Origin: Planctomycetota bacterium
GTDB lineage: Bacteria > Planctomycetota > Planctomycetia > Pirellulales > Lacipirellulaceae
Assembly: GCA_013151315.1 (NCBI GenBank)
Contig: JAADIN010000154.1
Span: 1-6,440 of the forward strand
Direction: 5' to 3'
Length of the DNA: 6,440 nt
A model generated the notes under the pieces. The model worked only from the letters and a program-made list of their open reading frames with translations. It made no database searches and was not told the DNA's origin. Every line of letters begins with the position of its first letter. The first letter of the stretch is position 1. Shown here piece by piece: positions 1-6,427 of this stretch. A program made the position numbers and the translations under genes.

Positions 1-1265
1 TAGTTATGGCATCCCGCACAGTGCTGCTCATAAAGCTTTGGCCCCTGCAAAAACGGATCGTCATAAACCAGCGTCAGTGCCCCGGTGGGCGGGATCTTCG
101 TCGGCGAGAGGGCCAACTCGATCACGCGCTCGGCGTCGTGATGGGCTTCTTGCTTGGCTTCAATAAATGCTTGCGAGGCGTCAAACCGGGCCGCATTCTC
201 TTCGGTTCGCTCGTTGAATGCCGCGAAATTGTCGTCGTAAAGCGCCTGTGCGGTCAGATAGGCCGACCCGCCGAACAAAACGAATAGCAACGCCACATTG
301 AAAAAATGGCCGATCCGGCTGCGACCGATCCAAGGCATCAAAAACATCACCGCGACCACGACGCCGGGAATGATAAACGCGCCCCAAATTTCCAGCTCTC
401 CCGGAAACCATTTTAAAAATTGGAACAGGAACAAAAAGTACCACTCGGGCCGAGCGGCGTTGTAGGGGTTGGCCGGATCGGCCGGCGCGCCAAGTTCGGC
501 TCCCTTCCAAACCGTCAGCGCCAAGACGACCGCCAGAACGCCGAGCGCTGCCACGCTGTCTTTGAGCACCTGATCGGGCCAAAACGTCGAATCGGGCCGC
601 CGTCGTGGGTCTTTCGCATGCAGCCCGTGGCGACGCATCAACCACACGTGTAGCGCCAAAAATCCCACCAACAATGCCGGCAGTACGCCTGCGTGCAGCG
701 CGAAAAATCGCGTCAGCGTTTGGTGTCCGTAGTCGCTCCCGCCGAGGGCGATTTTTTTGAGTGCTGGCCCGACGACCGGCGATTGGCTCGCAAGTTCGGT
801 CCCGACGTTGGTCGCCCAATAGCCCTTCTGGTCCCAAGGCAATAGATAGCCCGTGAAAGAAAGTCCCAGCACGATCAGCATCAAAACCATACCGGTCAGG
901 AAATTCAATTCACGCGGCGCACGATACGCGCCATCCCAGATGATTTGAATAAAGTGAATCGCCAGCAGCACGATCATCAACTGGGCCATGTAATGGTGCA
1001 ACCCACGCAGCAACCACCCGCCCGCCATCCCATGCTCGATATAAAAAACACTCTCCCAAGCGGTCTGCGTACTCGGGCTGTAAGCCATCCACAAGAAAAT
1101 GCCCGTGATCGCCTGCGTCATAAACGCCAAGACCAGTGTGCTGCCCCATACATATCGCCAACGAGAGCCGCCAGGCACGCTTTCGTAGAGCGCTTCGTGC
1201 AGCAAGCCGCGCACACCGGCACGGTCGTCTAGCCAATCAATCAGGGTGCGAACGGGTGCAATCAT
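1..1265 (-). CDS. Cytochrome b/b6-subunit IV-cytochrome c fusion protein, 3' end outside window (partial)
   Basis: This is the membrane core of a Rieske/cytochrome b quinol oxidoreductase, passing electrons from quinol to c-type haem. Translation from the ATG at 1265-1263 is open for 421 codons to the window edge. Heme b ligands are visible as H90 and H104 (x13 spacing) and H191 and H206 (x14 spacing, as in b6 rather than bc1). LPWDQKGYW lies at 142-150. A subunit IV part follows, with the quinol-site motif PEWY at 273-276. By eye there are about seven membrane helices: four in the b6 part and three in the subunit IV part. A soluble stretch from about 341 leads to a haem c site, CAGCH, at 416-420, just before the edge, so a cytochrome c domain continues outside. 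The position aligned by eye with Cys35 of chloroplast cytochrome b6 is V39, so a covalent haem ci is not expected. The start overlaps the Rieske stop (ATGA), implying co-transcription and coupled translation. Family confidence is high; the C-terminal extent is unknown. Confidence 0.95.
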   Translation of the reverse strand, partial: MIAPVRTLIDWLDDRAGVRGLLHEALYESVPGGSRWRYVWGSTLVLAFMTQAITGIFLWMAYSPSTQTAWESVFYIEHGMAGGWLLRGLHHYMAQLMIVLLAIHFIQIIWDGAYRAPRELNFLTGMVLMLIVLGLSFTGYLLPWDQKGYWATNVGTELASQSPVVGPALKKIALGGSDYGHQTLTRFFALHAGVLPALLVGFLALHVWLMRRHGLHAKDPRRRPDSTFWPDQVLKDSVAALGVLAVVLALTVWKGAELGAPADPANPYNAARPEWYFLFLFQFLKWFPGELEIWGAFIIPGVVVAVMFLMPWIGRSRIGHFFNVALLFVLFGGSAYLTAQALYDDNFAAFNERTEENAARFDASQAFIEAKQEAHHDAERVIELALSPTKIPPTGALTLVYDDPFLQGPKLYEQHCAGCHN

Positions 1266-1852
1266 GTGGTGCGTTGCTGCTCTTTATGGCCAGTTTGGAA
1301 ATCAAGGTACTCGACCCACACTTCGGTAACCGTCCCGCCGCCAGCCAGCTCGATCTCGCGCAGCTCGACAGGCAGCCGATCCATATCACGAGGAGAGACT
1401 TCTTCGTCGCCCCGCTCGCGCGTGCCATCCAATTTGAAAGCGCTCGTATGGCAAGGGCACCGAAAGAGATCGTCGCCTGCGGAGCCAATCTGGCAACCCG
1501 CGTGAGGACACTTGGCCGTAAAGGCGATCGGCTCGGTCGAGTCGGGTTGTCGCGAAAGAAAAACGGCCCCGACGCGCTGTTGGGGATAACGATTCCAAGC
1601 ATCTTCGCGATCGGCAACCACAGGAAAATAACGGGGCATCCCGTCGTCGGGCACTTGGTCGAGCAAAGCAATCCGTACCTTCGGGCTCTTGCTCTTGCGC
1701 GAGAGGGGCGAGAGAAAAGTAATGAGCCCCGCAGCCAACGGCGTAAGCGTCGCGATCGCGCCGGTCACGATTGCCGCGCAAACCGCGAAAAACGACCGGC
1801 GGTCTTCCGGAGGAGGGAGAGCTGTTTTGGGTTGTTTGGGAGGGTTCGCCAT
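1262..1852 (-). CDS. Rieske [2Fe-2S] iron-sulfur protein of the quinol oxidoreductase
   Basis: The protein is 196 aa, normal for the family. It carries electrons from quinol to cytochrome c in the complex whose cytochrome b is encoded directly downstream. The N-terminus has RRSFF at 18-22, resembling a twin-arginine export signal, then one hydrophobic anchor at about 22-48, so the cluster domain should lie outside the cytoplasmic membrane. Cluster-binding boxes are CPHAGC (115-120) and CPCHTS (132-137). By family analogy the iron ligands are C115, H117, C132 and H135, and C120 and C134 form a disulfide. The residue two after the conserved Ser is F139, where mitochondrial-type proteins have Tyr; this is expected to lower the redox potential. 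The ATG at 1852 has only a weak AGG upstream. The 3' end overlaps the cytochrome b start by 4 bases. No frame disruption is seen. Confidence 0.95.
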   Translation of the reverse strand: MANPPKQPKTALPPPEDRRSFFAVCAAIVTGAIATLTPLAAGLITFLSPLSRKSKSPKVRIALLDQVPDDGMPRYFPVVADREDAWNRYPQQRVGAVFLSRQPDSTEPIAFTAKCPHAGCQIGSAGDDLFRCPCHTSAFKLDGTRERGDEEVSPRDMDRLPVELREIELAGGGTVTEVWVEYLDFQTGHKEQQRTT

Positions 1853-1878
1853 ACTGCTGCCTGTTGTGCGTTAGGTGG

Positions 1879-1916
1879 CGTCAAAGCCACGGGGTTGCAA
1901 CCCCGTGGCTTTGACG
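1879..1916. repeat. Perfect 38-base palindrome between the DHH and Rieske genes
   Basis: The left arm CGTCAAAGCCACGGGGTTG (1879-1897) is followed without spacer by its exact reverse complement (1898-1916). On the minus strand it begins one base after the DHH stop codon and ends 26 bases before the Rieske ATG. No run of T follows on either side, so it is not a standard intrinsic terminator. It looks more like a dispersed REP-type palindrome, but it could still end DHH transcription or form a cruciform or hairpin in the Rieske leader. Dispersal is inferred; only one copy is visible here. Confidence 0.9.
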
Positions 1917-1917
1917 A

Positions 1918-2900
1918 TTATCCCATCGCGACACGTAGCGCGTCAAGAATGGCCTTGCGAGCGTCTTCCAGATTGCCTTGAAAGGTGATTCCCGATGCAG
2001 CCCGATGGCCGCCTCCGCCGAATTGCTCGGCAATGGCGCTGACATCAAAATCGGTCCGGCTTCGCAAACTTACCTTCGTCACCCCCTCTTCCAACGCGAC
2101 AAACAGCACCGCCACCACGCTTCCGGCAACCGTATGCAGGGTGTTGATTGCATCTTCGGTGTCGGTTTTGTTCGCACCCGTTTCGTCAAAATCTTGCTGA
2201 GTGACATGCGTCGACATCAGCCGACCGTCCAAATCGGAAACCACATGATCAAGAATCCGGCCACGAAGGTGCAGCCGGGCCAAACTGTGTTGCTCGTAAA
2301 GTGCCGAAAAAATCGCCGGCGGTTCTGCCCCTGCCGCCGCCAGTTTGGCCAAAGCGAGAAACGTTTTTTCCGTGACCGACGAAAAACGGAACCAACCCGT
2401 GTCGGTCGCGATCGCAGCAAACAGGGGTCGGGCAATCTCCGGCAAAATTTTCACGCCCAGCACCTGGGCCAATTCAAGAATCAGTCGCCCCGTCGCCTCG
2501 GCCGTGTCGTCTCGAATCACCGTGGCACCCAGGTCGTCGCTGCGGACATGATGATCGATCACTGCCCGCGCGCCGGGAAAAAACTTGACCACCTCAGCCA
2601 TCGGGCCCAGTTGCCCCCAAGCACTCGTATCGACCACGATCAGCGCATCGAGCTTCATAAGTTCCGCAGCTTGAACGTCTTTGCCCATTCGCAAACCTCA
2701 TTCCGTTCATCGATAAACCGGATATGTGCCGGCACGGCATCGCCGTTGACGATCGTTGCCTGCTTGCCCAACGACCGCAGCACCACAGCCAGCGCCAATT
2801 CGCTGCCAACCGCATCACAATCGGCCCGGCAATGGCTGGTGAGCAAAAACGACTGATGCTCGTTGATGATCTCGACTAAGGGTTGCCAATCAATGGTCAT
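1918..2900 (-). CDS. nrnA: DHH/DHHA1 phosphoesterase, NrnA-like (oligoribonuclease/pAp phosphatase), frameshifted
   Basis: The family degrades very short RNAs to mononucleotides and/or dephosphorylates 3'-phosphoadenosine 5'-phosphate in the cytoplasm, using Mn2+. The gene is in two frames: codons from the ATG at 2900 run to a stop at 2655, and the rest is open from about 2694 to the TAA at 1918-1920. Adding one base in the GGG of 2684-2686 gives a continuous 327-residue protein, the usual NrnA length. Numbered on that product, the metal-site motifs are H23/D27/D29 (SHCRADCDAVGS), D91 (VVDTS), DHH at 116-118 and D167 (ATDTG). The C-terminal DHHA1 domain has RSR at 280-282 and GGGGH at 295-299. 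The start is supported by GGAG at 2906-2909, five bases from the ATG. The gene lies downstream of ribF on the same strand. The family is clear; which substrate is preferred is not. The frameshift may be a sequence error. Confidence 0.88.
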
Positions 2901-2905
2901 GCTTT

Positions 2906-2909
2906 CTCC
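2906..2909 (-). promoter_or_regulatory. Ribosome binding site of the DHH gene
   Basis: GGAG on the minus strand, five bases upstream of the ATG at 2900-2898. It supports this start over the out-of-frame ATG at 2923. Confidence 0.6.
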
Positions 2910-2942
2910 AGAGTTTCTTGCATGGGGTAACTATCCTTAAAG

Positions 2943-3042
2943 AGCCACGGATTGAACACGGATGAAACACAGATTAAGGAAAAAGAAGGCTGTCGCCAAT
3001 ATTTTTATTTATCCGTGTTCAATCCGTGTTTCATCCGTGGCT
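2943..3042. repeat. Long imperfect inverted repeat made of 11-base units
   Basis: The left arm (2943-2978) begins AGCCACGG and consists of three 11-base units from 2946: CACGGATTGAA, CACGGATGAAA and CACAGATTAAG. The right arm (about 3008-3042) is the matching set in reverse, ending CCGTGGCT, with units ATCCGTGTTCA and ATCCGTGTTTC. Aligned without gaps, the arms differ at about six of 35 positions and enclose an A/T-rich loop of about 29 bases. On the minus strand it lies between the corrected ribF stop (3054) and the DHH start (2900). It could fold as a large hairpin that ends ribF transcription or stabilises its mRNA, but there is no clean T tract. Repeats of this CACGGAT type seem to recur in unrelated genomes; that is recollection, not tested here. 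Confidence 0.85.
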
Positions 3043-3053
3043 AACTACTTTTC

Positions 3054-3976
3054 TTAAACCAAAACCATACCGCGCACTTGCGCAATGTCTTTCTCTAATT
3101 GCTCCACCAACTTTTTTTGGCTCTCAAACGCAACAATCCCGCGCAACCGTTCACAAATTCCACTTCCAACGGCTGGCCGTAGAGCGACTCGTCGTAGTCG
3201 ATCAAATGCACTTCGACCTTGAGCTGCGTCTGCCCAAACGTCGGATTGGGCCCCAGGCTAATCGCCGCGGCATGAGGGCTCGAATTGACCCAAGCTCGCC
3301 CCGCGTAAACGCCCGTCTTCGGAAGCAACGTGTCGACCGCTTCGAGATTGGCCGTCGCAAAACCGAGCTTGCTGCCCCGGCCCGCTCCATGAGTCACCAT
3401 ACCGCGAATTCGATAGGGTGCCGAGAGCATTTGAGCCGCCAACGCCACCTGCCCCTCCGCAATCAGCCGCCGCACCCGCGAACTCGAAACCAACTGCCCA
3501 TCAAGTTCATACGGCTTCACCACATCAAGCGATATACCGGCTTCGCTCGTCAGCTTGCCAAGCAGCTCGACATCGCCTTCGCGATTGTGCCCAAAGAAAA
3601 AATTGGGCCCCTCGACCATCGCCCGGGCGGCCAGCGACTCACAAACGATTTTTTCAAAAAACTGCTTTGCCGAAAGGCCGAGCAACTGCTCGTCGGTCGG
3701 ATAGGCAATGATCTTGTCGACGCCATGTGCGGCCAACAGTTCGGCTTTACGCTCGGTCCAAGTCAACGGCGGCGGACATTCGTCGGGCCGCAGTATCCTT
3801 ACCGGATGAGGATCAAACGTAAGCACGATCGCCGGTCCGCCTACCTTGCGAGCACGCTCGAGCAGCAGCTTGACGATCCGCAAGTGCCCCTGATGCACCC
3901 CATCAAAATTACCAATCGCCACGGCACCGCCCCGCTCGGCGTCAGTCAATTGATGAAGGTCACGAAGGATCGGCAC
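3054..3976 (-). CDS. ribF: Bifunctional riboflavin kinase/FAD synthetase RibF, frameshifted near its 3' end
   Basis: This enzyme converts riboflavin to FMN and then FAD in the cytoplasm. From the GTG at 3976-3974 the first frame runs 293 codons to a stop at 3095, but its last 18 residues are not RibF-like. Restoring one base near 3150-3154 continues as FVERLRGIVAFESQKKLVEQ, the typical C-terminal helix, to a TAA at 3054-3056. That gives 307 aa, normal for RibF. FAD synthetase motifs are GNFDGVHQGH (22-31), the DPHP loop (55-58) and SSSR (164-167). Flavokinase motifs are GRGSKLGFATAN (199-210), where Ala replaces the usual Pro of PTAN, NPTFG (244-248), E255 as the likely catalytic base in EVHLID, and LYGQPL (265-270). 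No good ribosome binding site precedes the GTG and no ATG is nearby in frame, so the exact start is less certain. No FMN riboswitch was recognised upstream. Confidence 0.93.
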
Positions 3977-4010
3977 GATGACGCTTGAGGGGTGAAGGAG
4001 GGCAAATCGC

Positions 4011-4039
4011 TTGTGCTACGGCAACTCCAAGATTATTCT
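4011..4039 (+). promoter_or_regulatory. Weak candidate sigma70-type promoter for the Ppx/GppA gene
   Basis: TTGTGC (4011-4016) and TATTCT (4034-4039) are separated by 17 bases in the divergent ribF-ppx gap. They match the consensus hexamers at 3 of 6 and 4 of 6 positions, which could occur by chance. Planctomycete promoters are poorly conserved, so this is only a candidate. Confidence 0.2.
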
Positions 4040-4081
4040 GCGAGTAGACGCTGAGGTCAACGCATAAAGAAAGAGAAATAA

Positions 4082-4122
4082 CCGCGAGCTGACAAGAGAG
4101 TAGCCGCGATCTGACAGATCGC
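4082..4122. repeat. 13-base direct repeat plus overlapping 17-base palindrome upstream of the Ppx/GppA gene
   Basis: CCGCGAGCTGACA (4082-4094) recurs as CCGCGATCTGACA (4104-4116) with one mismatch and a 22-base period, about two helical turns. The second copy overlaps a perfect inverted repeat with 8-base arms, GCGATCTG-A-CAGATCGC (4106-4122). The palindrome ends 27 bases before the ATG at 4150. It could be an operator, a leader hairpin or a fragment of a dispersed intergenic repeat; the sequence does not decide between them. Confidence 0.6.
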
Positions 4123-4149
4123 CGGAGTCAATGCGCCCAAAAGCCTAAA

Positions 4150-5696
4150 ATGGATCAGCAAACCTACCTAACACCCGACATCGCGCCCCGACTGGCCGCC
4201 ATCGACATTGGCAGCAACAGCATTCGGCTGGTCGTGGCCGAGGCCCAGCCCGACGGGCGCTACCGAATCCTCGACGACGAACGCGAGTCGACACGGCTCG
4301 GTCGATCACTGGCGACCACAGGCACGCTCGACAAAGATTCGATCGCCGCTTCGCTCGACGCCCTGCGCCGCTTTCAGTCGATCGTCTCGGGGCTCGGCGT
4401 CGAAAACTATCGGGCAATCGCCACCTGCGCGGTACGCGAAGCGACCAATGGCGAAGCTTTCTGTCGACAGGTGAAAGAGCAACTTGGCCTTTCGATCGAA
4501 GTCATCAGTTCGCAAAAAGAAGCCCACTTGGCCTTCCACACCGTCGGCGTTTTGACCTCAAAGGAAAGAACACGGTGCTCGCCGACATCGGCGGCGGGAG
4601 CACCGAAATCGTCCTTGCCTCGGGCGAGCTCATCGAGGCCATCTATGCGACTTCGTTGGGCGCAGTTCGATTGAGCGAAAAATTCGGGCAGTCGCTCTCC
4701 GGCGAAGATTTTGATCGCATGCAGAGATGGATTGATCGACAATTGAAAAAGACAACCGAAAAACCGGGGTCTCCACTCCACCTACTCATTGGCTCCGGCG
4801 GCACGTTTACAGCACTGGCAAATATCGTGATGGCCGCCAAAGGACAGTCGCGACTGCCCGTCGCCGGTTGCCAAGTCTCGCGCTCCAAGCTACGTCACCT
4901 AATCGATCGACTACGCAAGCTCTCGCTCAAACAACGTCGCGAAGTCGCAGGCCTCAACCCCGATCGTGCCGATATCATCGTGCCCGGACTAGCGACCATC
5001 GACCGCATCATGCGACGTTTCAAGGTCAATCTCCTACAAGTCCACAGCTACGGCGTTCGCGATGGGCTGCTCTTGTCGATGATCGAGCGGCTTCAAGGCG
5101 GTATCGATGCCGAATCCGTCGACGAAGTCGATCAAATCGAACGGTTCGCCGCGAACTGTCACGTCGAGCTCGACCATGCTCGCCATGTGGCCATGCTCAG
5201 TTCACAAATTTATACCGGCCTCAGCAAACTTTATGAGCTTGATCCTAGCGATGCCCGCCTGCTCGACGCCGCGGCCCGAATGCAGGATGTGGGCTATCTC
5301 ATCAACTACGAATCGCACCACAAACATTCCTACCATCTCATTTTGCACAGCCGCATCGAGGGTTTTCGTCCCGAAGACTTGGAGCTGATTGCCAATGTGG
5401 CCCGCTACCATCGCGGCGCGGAGCCCAAACAAAAGCACGACAATTTTCGTTGCCTCAGCGATAGCAACCAAAAACGCGTGCTCGCACTCTCGGCAATTCT
5501 TCGCCTCGCCGGCGGCCTCGACCGCAGCCACAACCAAACCGTGCGTTCGGTCGAAGTCTGCGGCGCGAAAAAGAAAATCGAGCTCGTCGTCTCGGCCGAC
5601 GAACATCCCGAGGTGAACCTCTGGGCCGCCCGCCGCCGGATGGGGCTTTTTGAGAAAGTTTTTGATGCGGAGGTGGCTTTTCGCTGGGACGGGTAA
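4150..5696 (+). CDS. Ppx/GppA-family exopolyphosphatase/pppGpp phosphatase with C-terminal HD-like domain, frameshifted
   Basis: Members hydrolyse polyphosphate from the end (Ppx) and/or convert pppGpp to ppGpp (GppA); sequence alone does not separate them. From the ATG at 4150 the family sequence runs to G133 (4546-4548), then jumps frame. Without correction the first frame stops at 4674, while the rest continues in the other frame to the TAA at 5694-5696. Restoring one base near 4548 gives 515 aa, the E. coli Ppx size. Motifs on that product are AIDIGSNSIRL (17-27), a probable catalytic Glu E124 in SQKEA, ADIGGGSTE (145-153), GSGGT (215-219), GLNPDRADIIVPG (268-280) and GVRDGLL (302-308). 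From about residue 335 a helical HD-like region follows, with HARH (343-346), QDVG (379-382) and HHKHS (390-394). No clear ribosome binding site precedes the ATG. The gene diverges from ribF and converges on the vapC-type gene. Confidence 0.9.
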
Positions 5697-5760
5697 GGCA
5701 GAGCGCGAAACCCTAAACCATCGCATGCCATAAACGACGCCGACATGAGTCGTGATCCTA

Positions 5761-6147
5761 CTACCAAAGGCGATCTACATCATAGTGGTCCAAGACCGAA
5801 TCGTTACTGACGACCGAAATTTGCTCGACGATTGCCTGGGCAACTATTAACCGGTCAAATGGATCGCGGTGGTGGAATGGGAGAGAAGTGAGTGGGGCCA
5901 CATGTTTCGGCTCAATCGGAAGAATACGAAATCGATTGGACACGATCTGCTCTTCAAAAAACTCCTGAAACGGCACCTCAAGAGAATATTTGCCAATACT
6001 GATCTTGATCGCAATCTCCCAGTAACTGGCGGGGCTGATCACGATATCATTTTCTGGTTCGGCGATCGTTTCCCTCGCCAATTCGCTAAGCCGCGGGTCG
6101 CCCAGAACAAACCATAAGAAGGCATGCGTATCCAGCAAGACGATCAT
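5761..6147 (-). CDS. vapC: VapC-type PIN-domain toxin (type II toxin-antitoxin ribonuclease)
   Basis: The product is 128 aa, a standard size for single-domain PIN toxins, which are Mg2+-dependent endoribonucleases that cut RNAs such as tRNA or rRNA and slow growth when free of antitoxin. The acidic residues expected at the metal site are visible: D6 in LLDTHAFLW, E44 in YWEIAIKISIGK, D95/D98 in HRDPFDRL and D116 in VVSNDS. The C-terminus YDVDRLW is also typical. The ATG overlaps the antitoxin stop (ATGA at 6147-6144), so translation is probably coupled. It ends at a TAG at 5763-5761, converging on the Ppx/GppA gene with 64 bases between, in which I see no strong terminator. The coding sequence looks more AT-rich than the neighbouring housekeeping genes (48% GC in a hand count of 6001-6060 against 60% in 5221-5280), which fits acquisition by transfer. 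Confidence 0.93.
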   Translation of the reverse strand: MIVLLDTHAFLWFVLGDPRLSELARETIAEPENDIVISPASYWEIAIKISIGKYSLEVPFQEFFEEQIVSNRFRILPIEPKHVAPLTSLPFHHRDPFDRLIVAQAIVEQISVVSNDSVLDHYDVDRLW

Positions 6148-6374
6148 GGCATGGTCTCTTGGAAGTCGGCCAAGTGCTGGTCGTCCTCAGCAAGAATAGT
6201 AATTTTCCCCTTGGCAGTACCTGGCACGCGCGGCTGGAATTTAATCTGCGTCTGCCCCGTAATTTTTGCGATGCACTGCTTGTCACGAGTGATGAAAATC
6301 TCATCTCCCTCGTGCAGTGAATCAATAAGCTCGACGAGTCTTGATTGAGCTTCCTGGATCGGTATCGTTGCCAT
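6144..6374 (-). CDS. Phd/YefM-family antitoxin, partner of the PIN toxin
   Basis: This is a 76-aa antitoxin of the prevent-host-death type. The N-terminal half, MATIPIQEAQSRLVELIDSL and on through GDEIFITRDKQCIAKITG at 23-40, matches the Phd/YefM pattern: a short strand, a helix with LxELI, then a beta hairpin ending in the IAKI strand. This half usually forms the DNA-binding dimer that represses its own operon. The C-terminal part (about 41-76) is likely the flexible segment that wraps the toxin; it ends acidic and polar (AEDDQHLADFQETMP). The ATG at 6374-6372 has GGAG at 6386-6383, eight bases away, which supports this start. It is the first gene of the operon and overlaps vapC by 4 bases. 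Phd-type antitoxins paired with PIN toxins are common, so the symbol vapB is not assigned. Confidence 0.9.
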   Translation of the reverse strand: MATIPIQEAQSRLVELIDSLHEGDEIFITRDKQCIAKITGQTQIKFQPRVPGTAKGKITILAEDDQHLADFQETMP

Positions 6375-6382
6375 GTCATCAA

Positions 6383-6386
6383 CTCC
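6383..6386 (-). promoter_or_regulatory. Ribosome binding site of the antitoxin gene
   Basis: GGAG on the minus strand, eight bases before the ATG at 6374-6372. Confidence 0.55.
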
Positions 6387-6421
6387 AATTCAACCGGGGC
6401 GACCGTTTTCCGTGCCTCTCT

Positions 6422-6427
6422 ATTCTA
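6422..6427 (-). promoter_or_regulatory. Candidate -10 element of the toxin-antitoxin operon
   Basis: TAGAAT on the minus strand matches the TATAAT consensus at five of six positions and lies 47 bases upstream of the antitoxin ATG. The matching -35 position would fall at or beyond the window edge, so the promoter cannot be confirmed. Confidence 0.25.

Noticed and set aside
181..837. A 218-codon minus-strand open frame within the cytochrome b gene
   Set aside because: It is an out-of-frame shadow: arginine-rich, with no family motifs, while the overlapping frame encodes haem ligands, PEWY and CAGCH.
1136..1981. A 281-codon plus-strand open frame opposite the Rieske gene
   Set aside because: It is antisense to a clear Rieske protein, low in complexity and basic, with no recognisable domain.
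1978..2856. A 292-codon plus-strand open frame opposite the DHH gene
   Set aside because: It is a shadow of the DHH/DHHA1 coding sequence with no domain pattern of its own.
2943..3042. CRISPR-like array
   Set aside because: The units are 11 bases long, contiguous and mirrored, with no spacers of regular length and no cas genes nearby.
3026..3988. A 320-codon plus-strand open frame opposite ribF
   Set aside because: It is longer than the uncorrected ribF frame, but the minus strand carries all RibF motifs and the plus-strand product looks random and basic.
3977..4149. FMN riboswitch upstream of ribF
   Set aside because: I could not recognise the conserved RFN helices in this 173-base gap, and ribF starts close to a pyrimidine-rich stretch without a clear leader.
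2680..4551. Programmed -1 frameshifting shared by three genes
   Set aside because: None of the junctions has an X XXY YYZ slippery heptamer in frame. The DHH and ppx junctions have only weak tetramers (A_AAG, T_TTG) and ribF has none, so no common mechanism is supported.
5697..5760. Bidirectional terminator between the Ppx/GppA gene and vapC
   Set aside because: Only a 5-base stem (ACGAC/GTCGT) with a 10-base loop and no T tract is visible, which is too weak to call.
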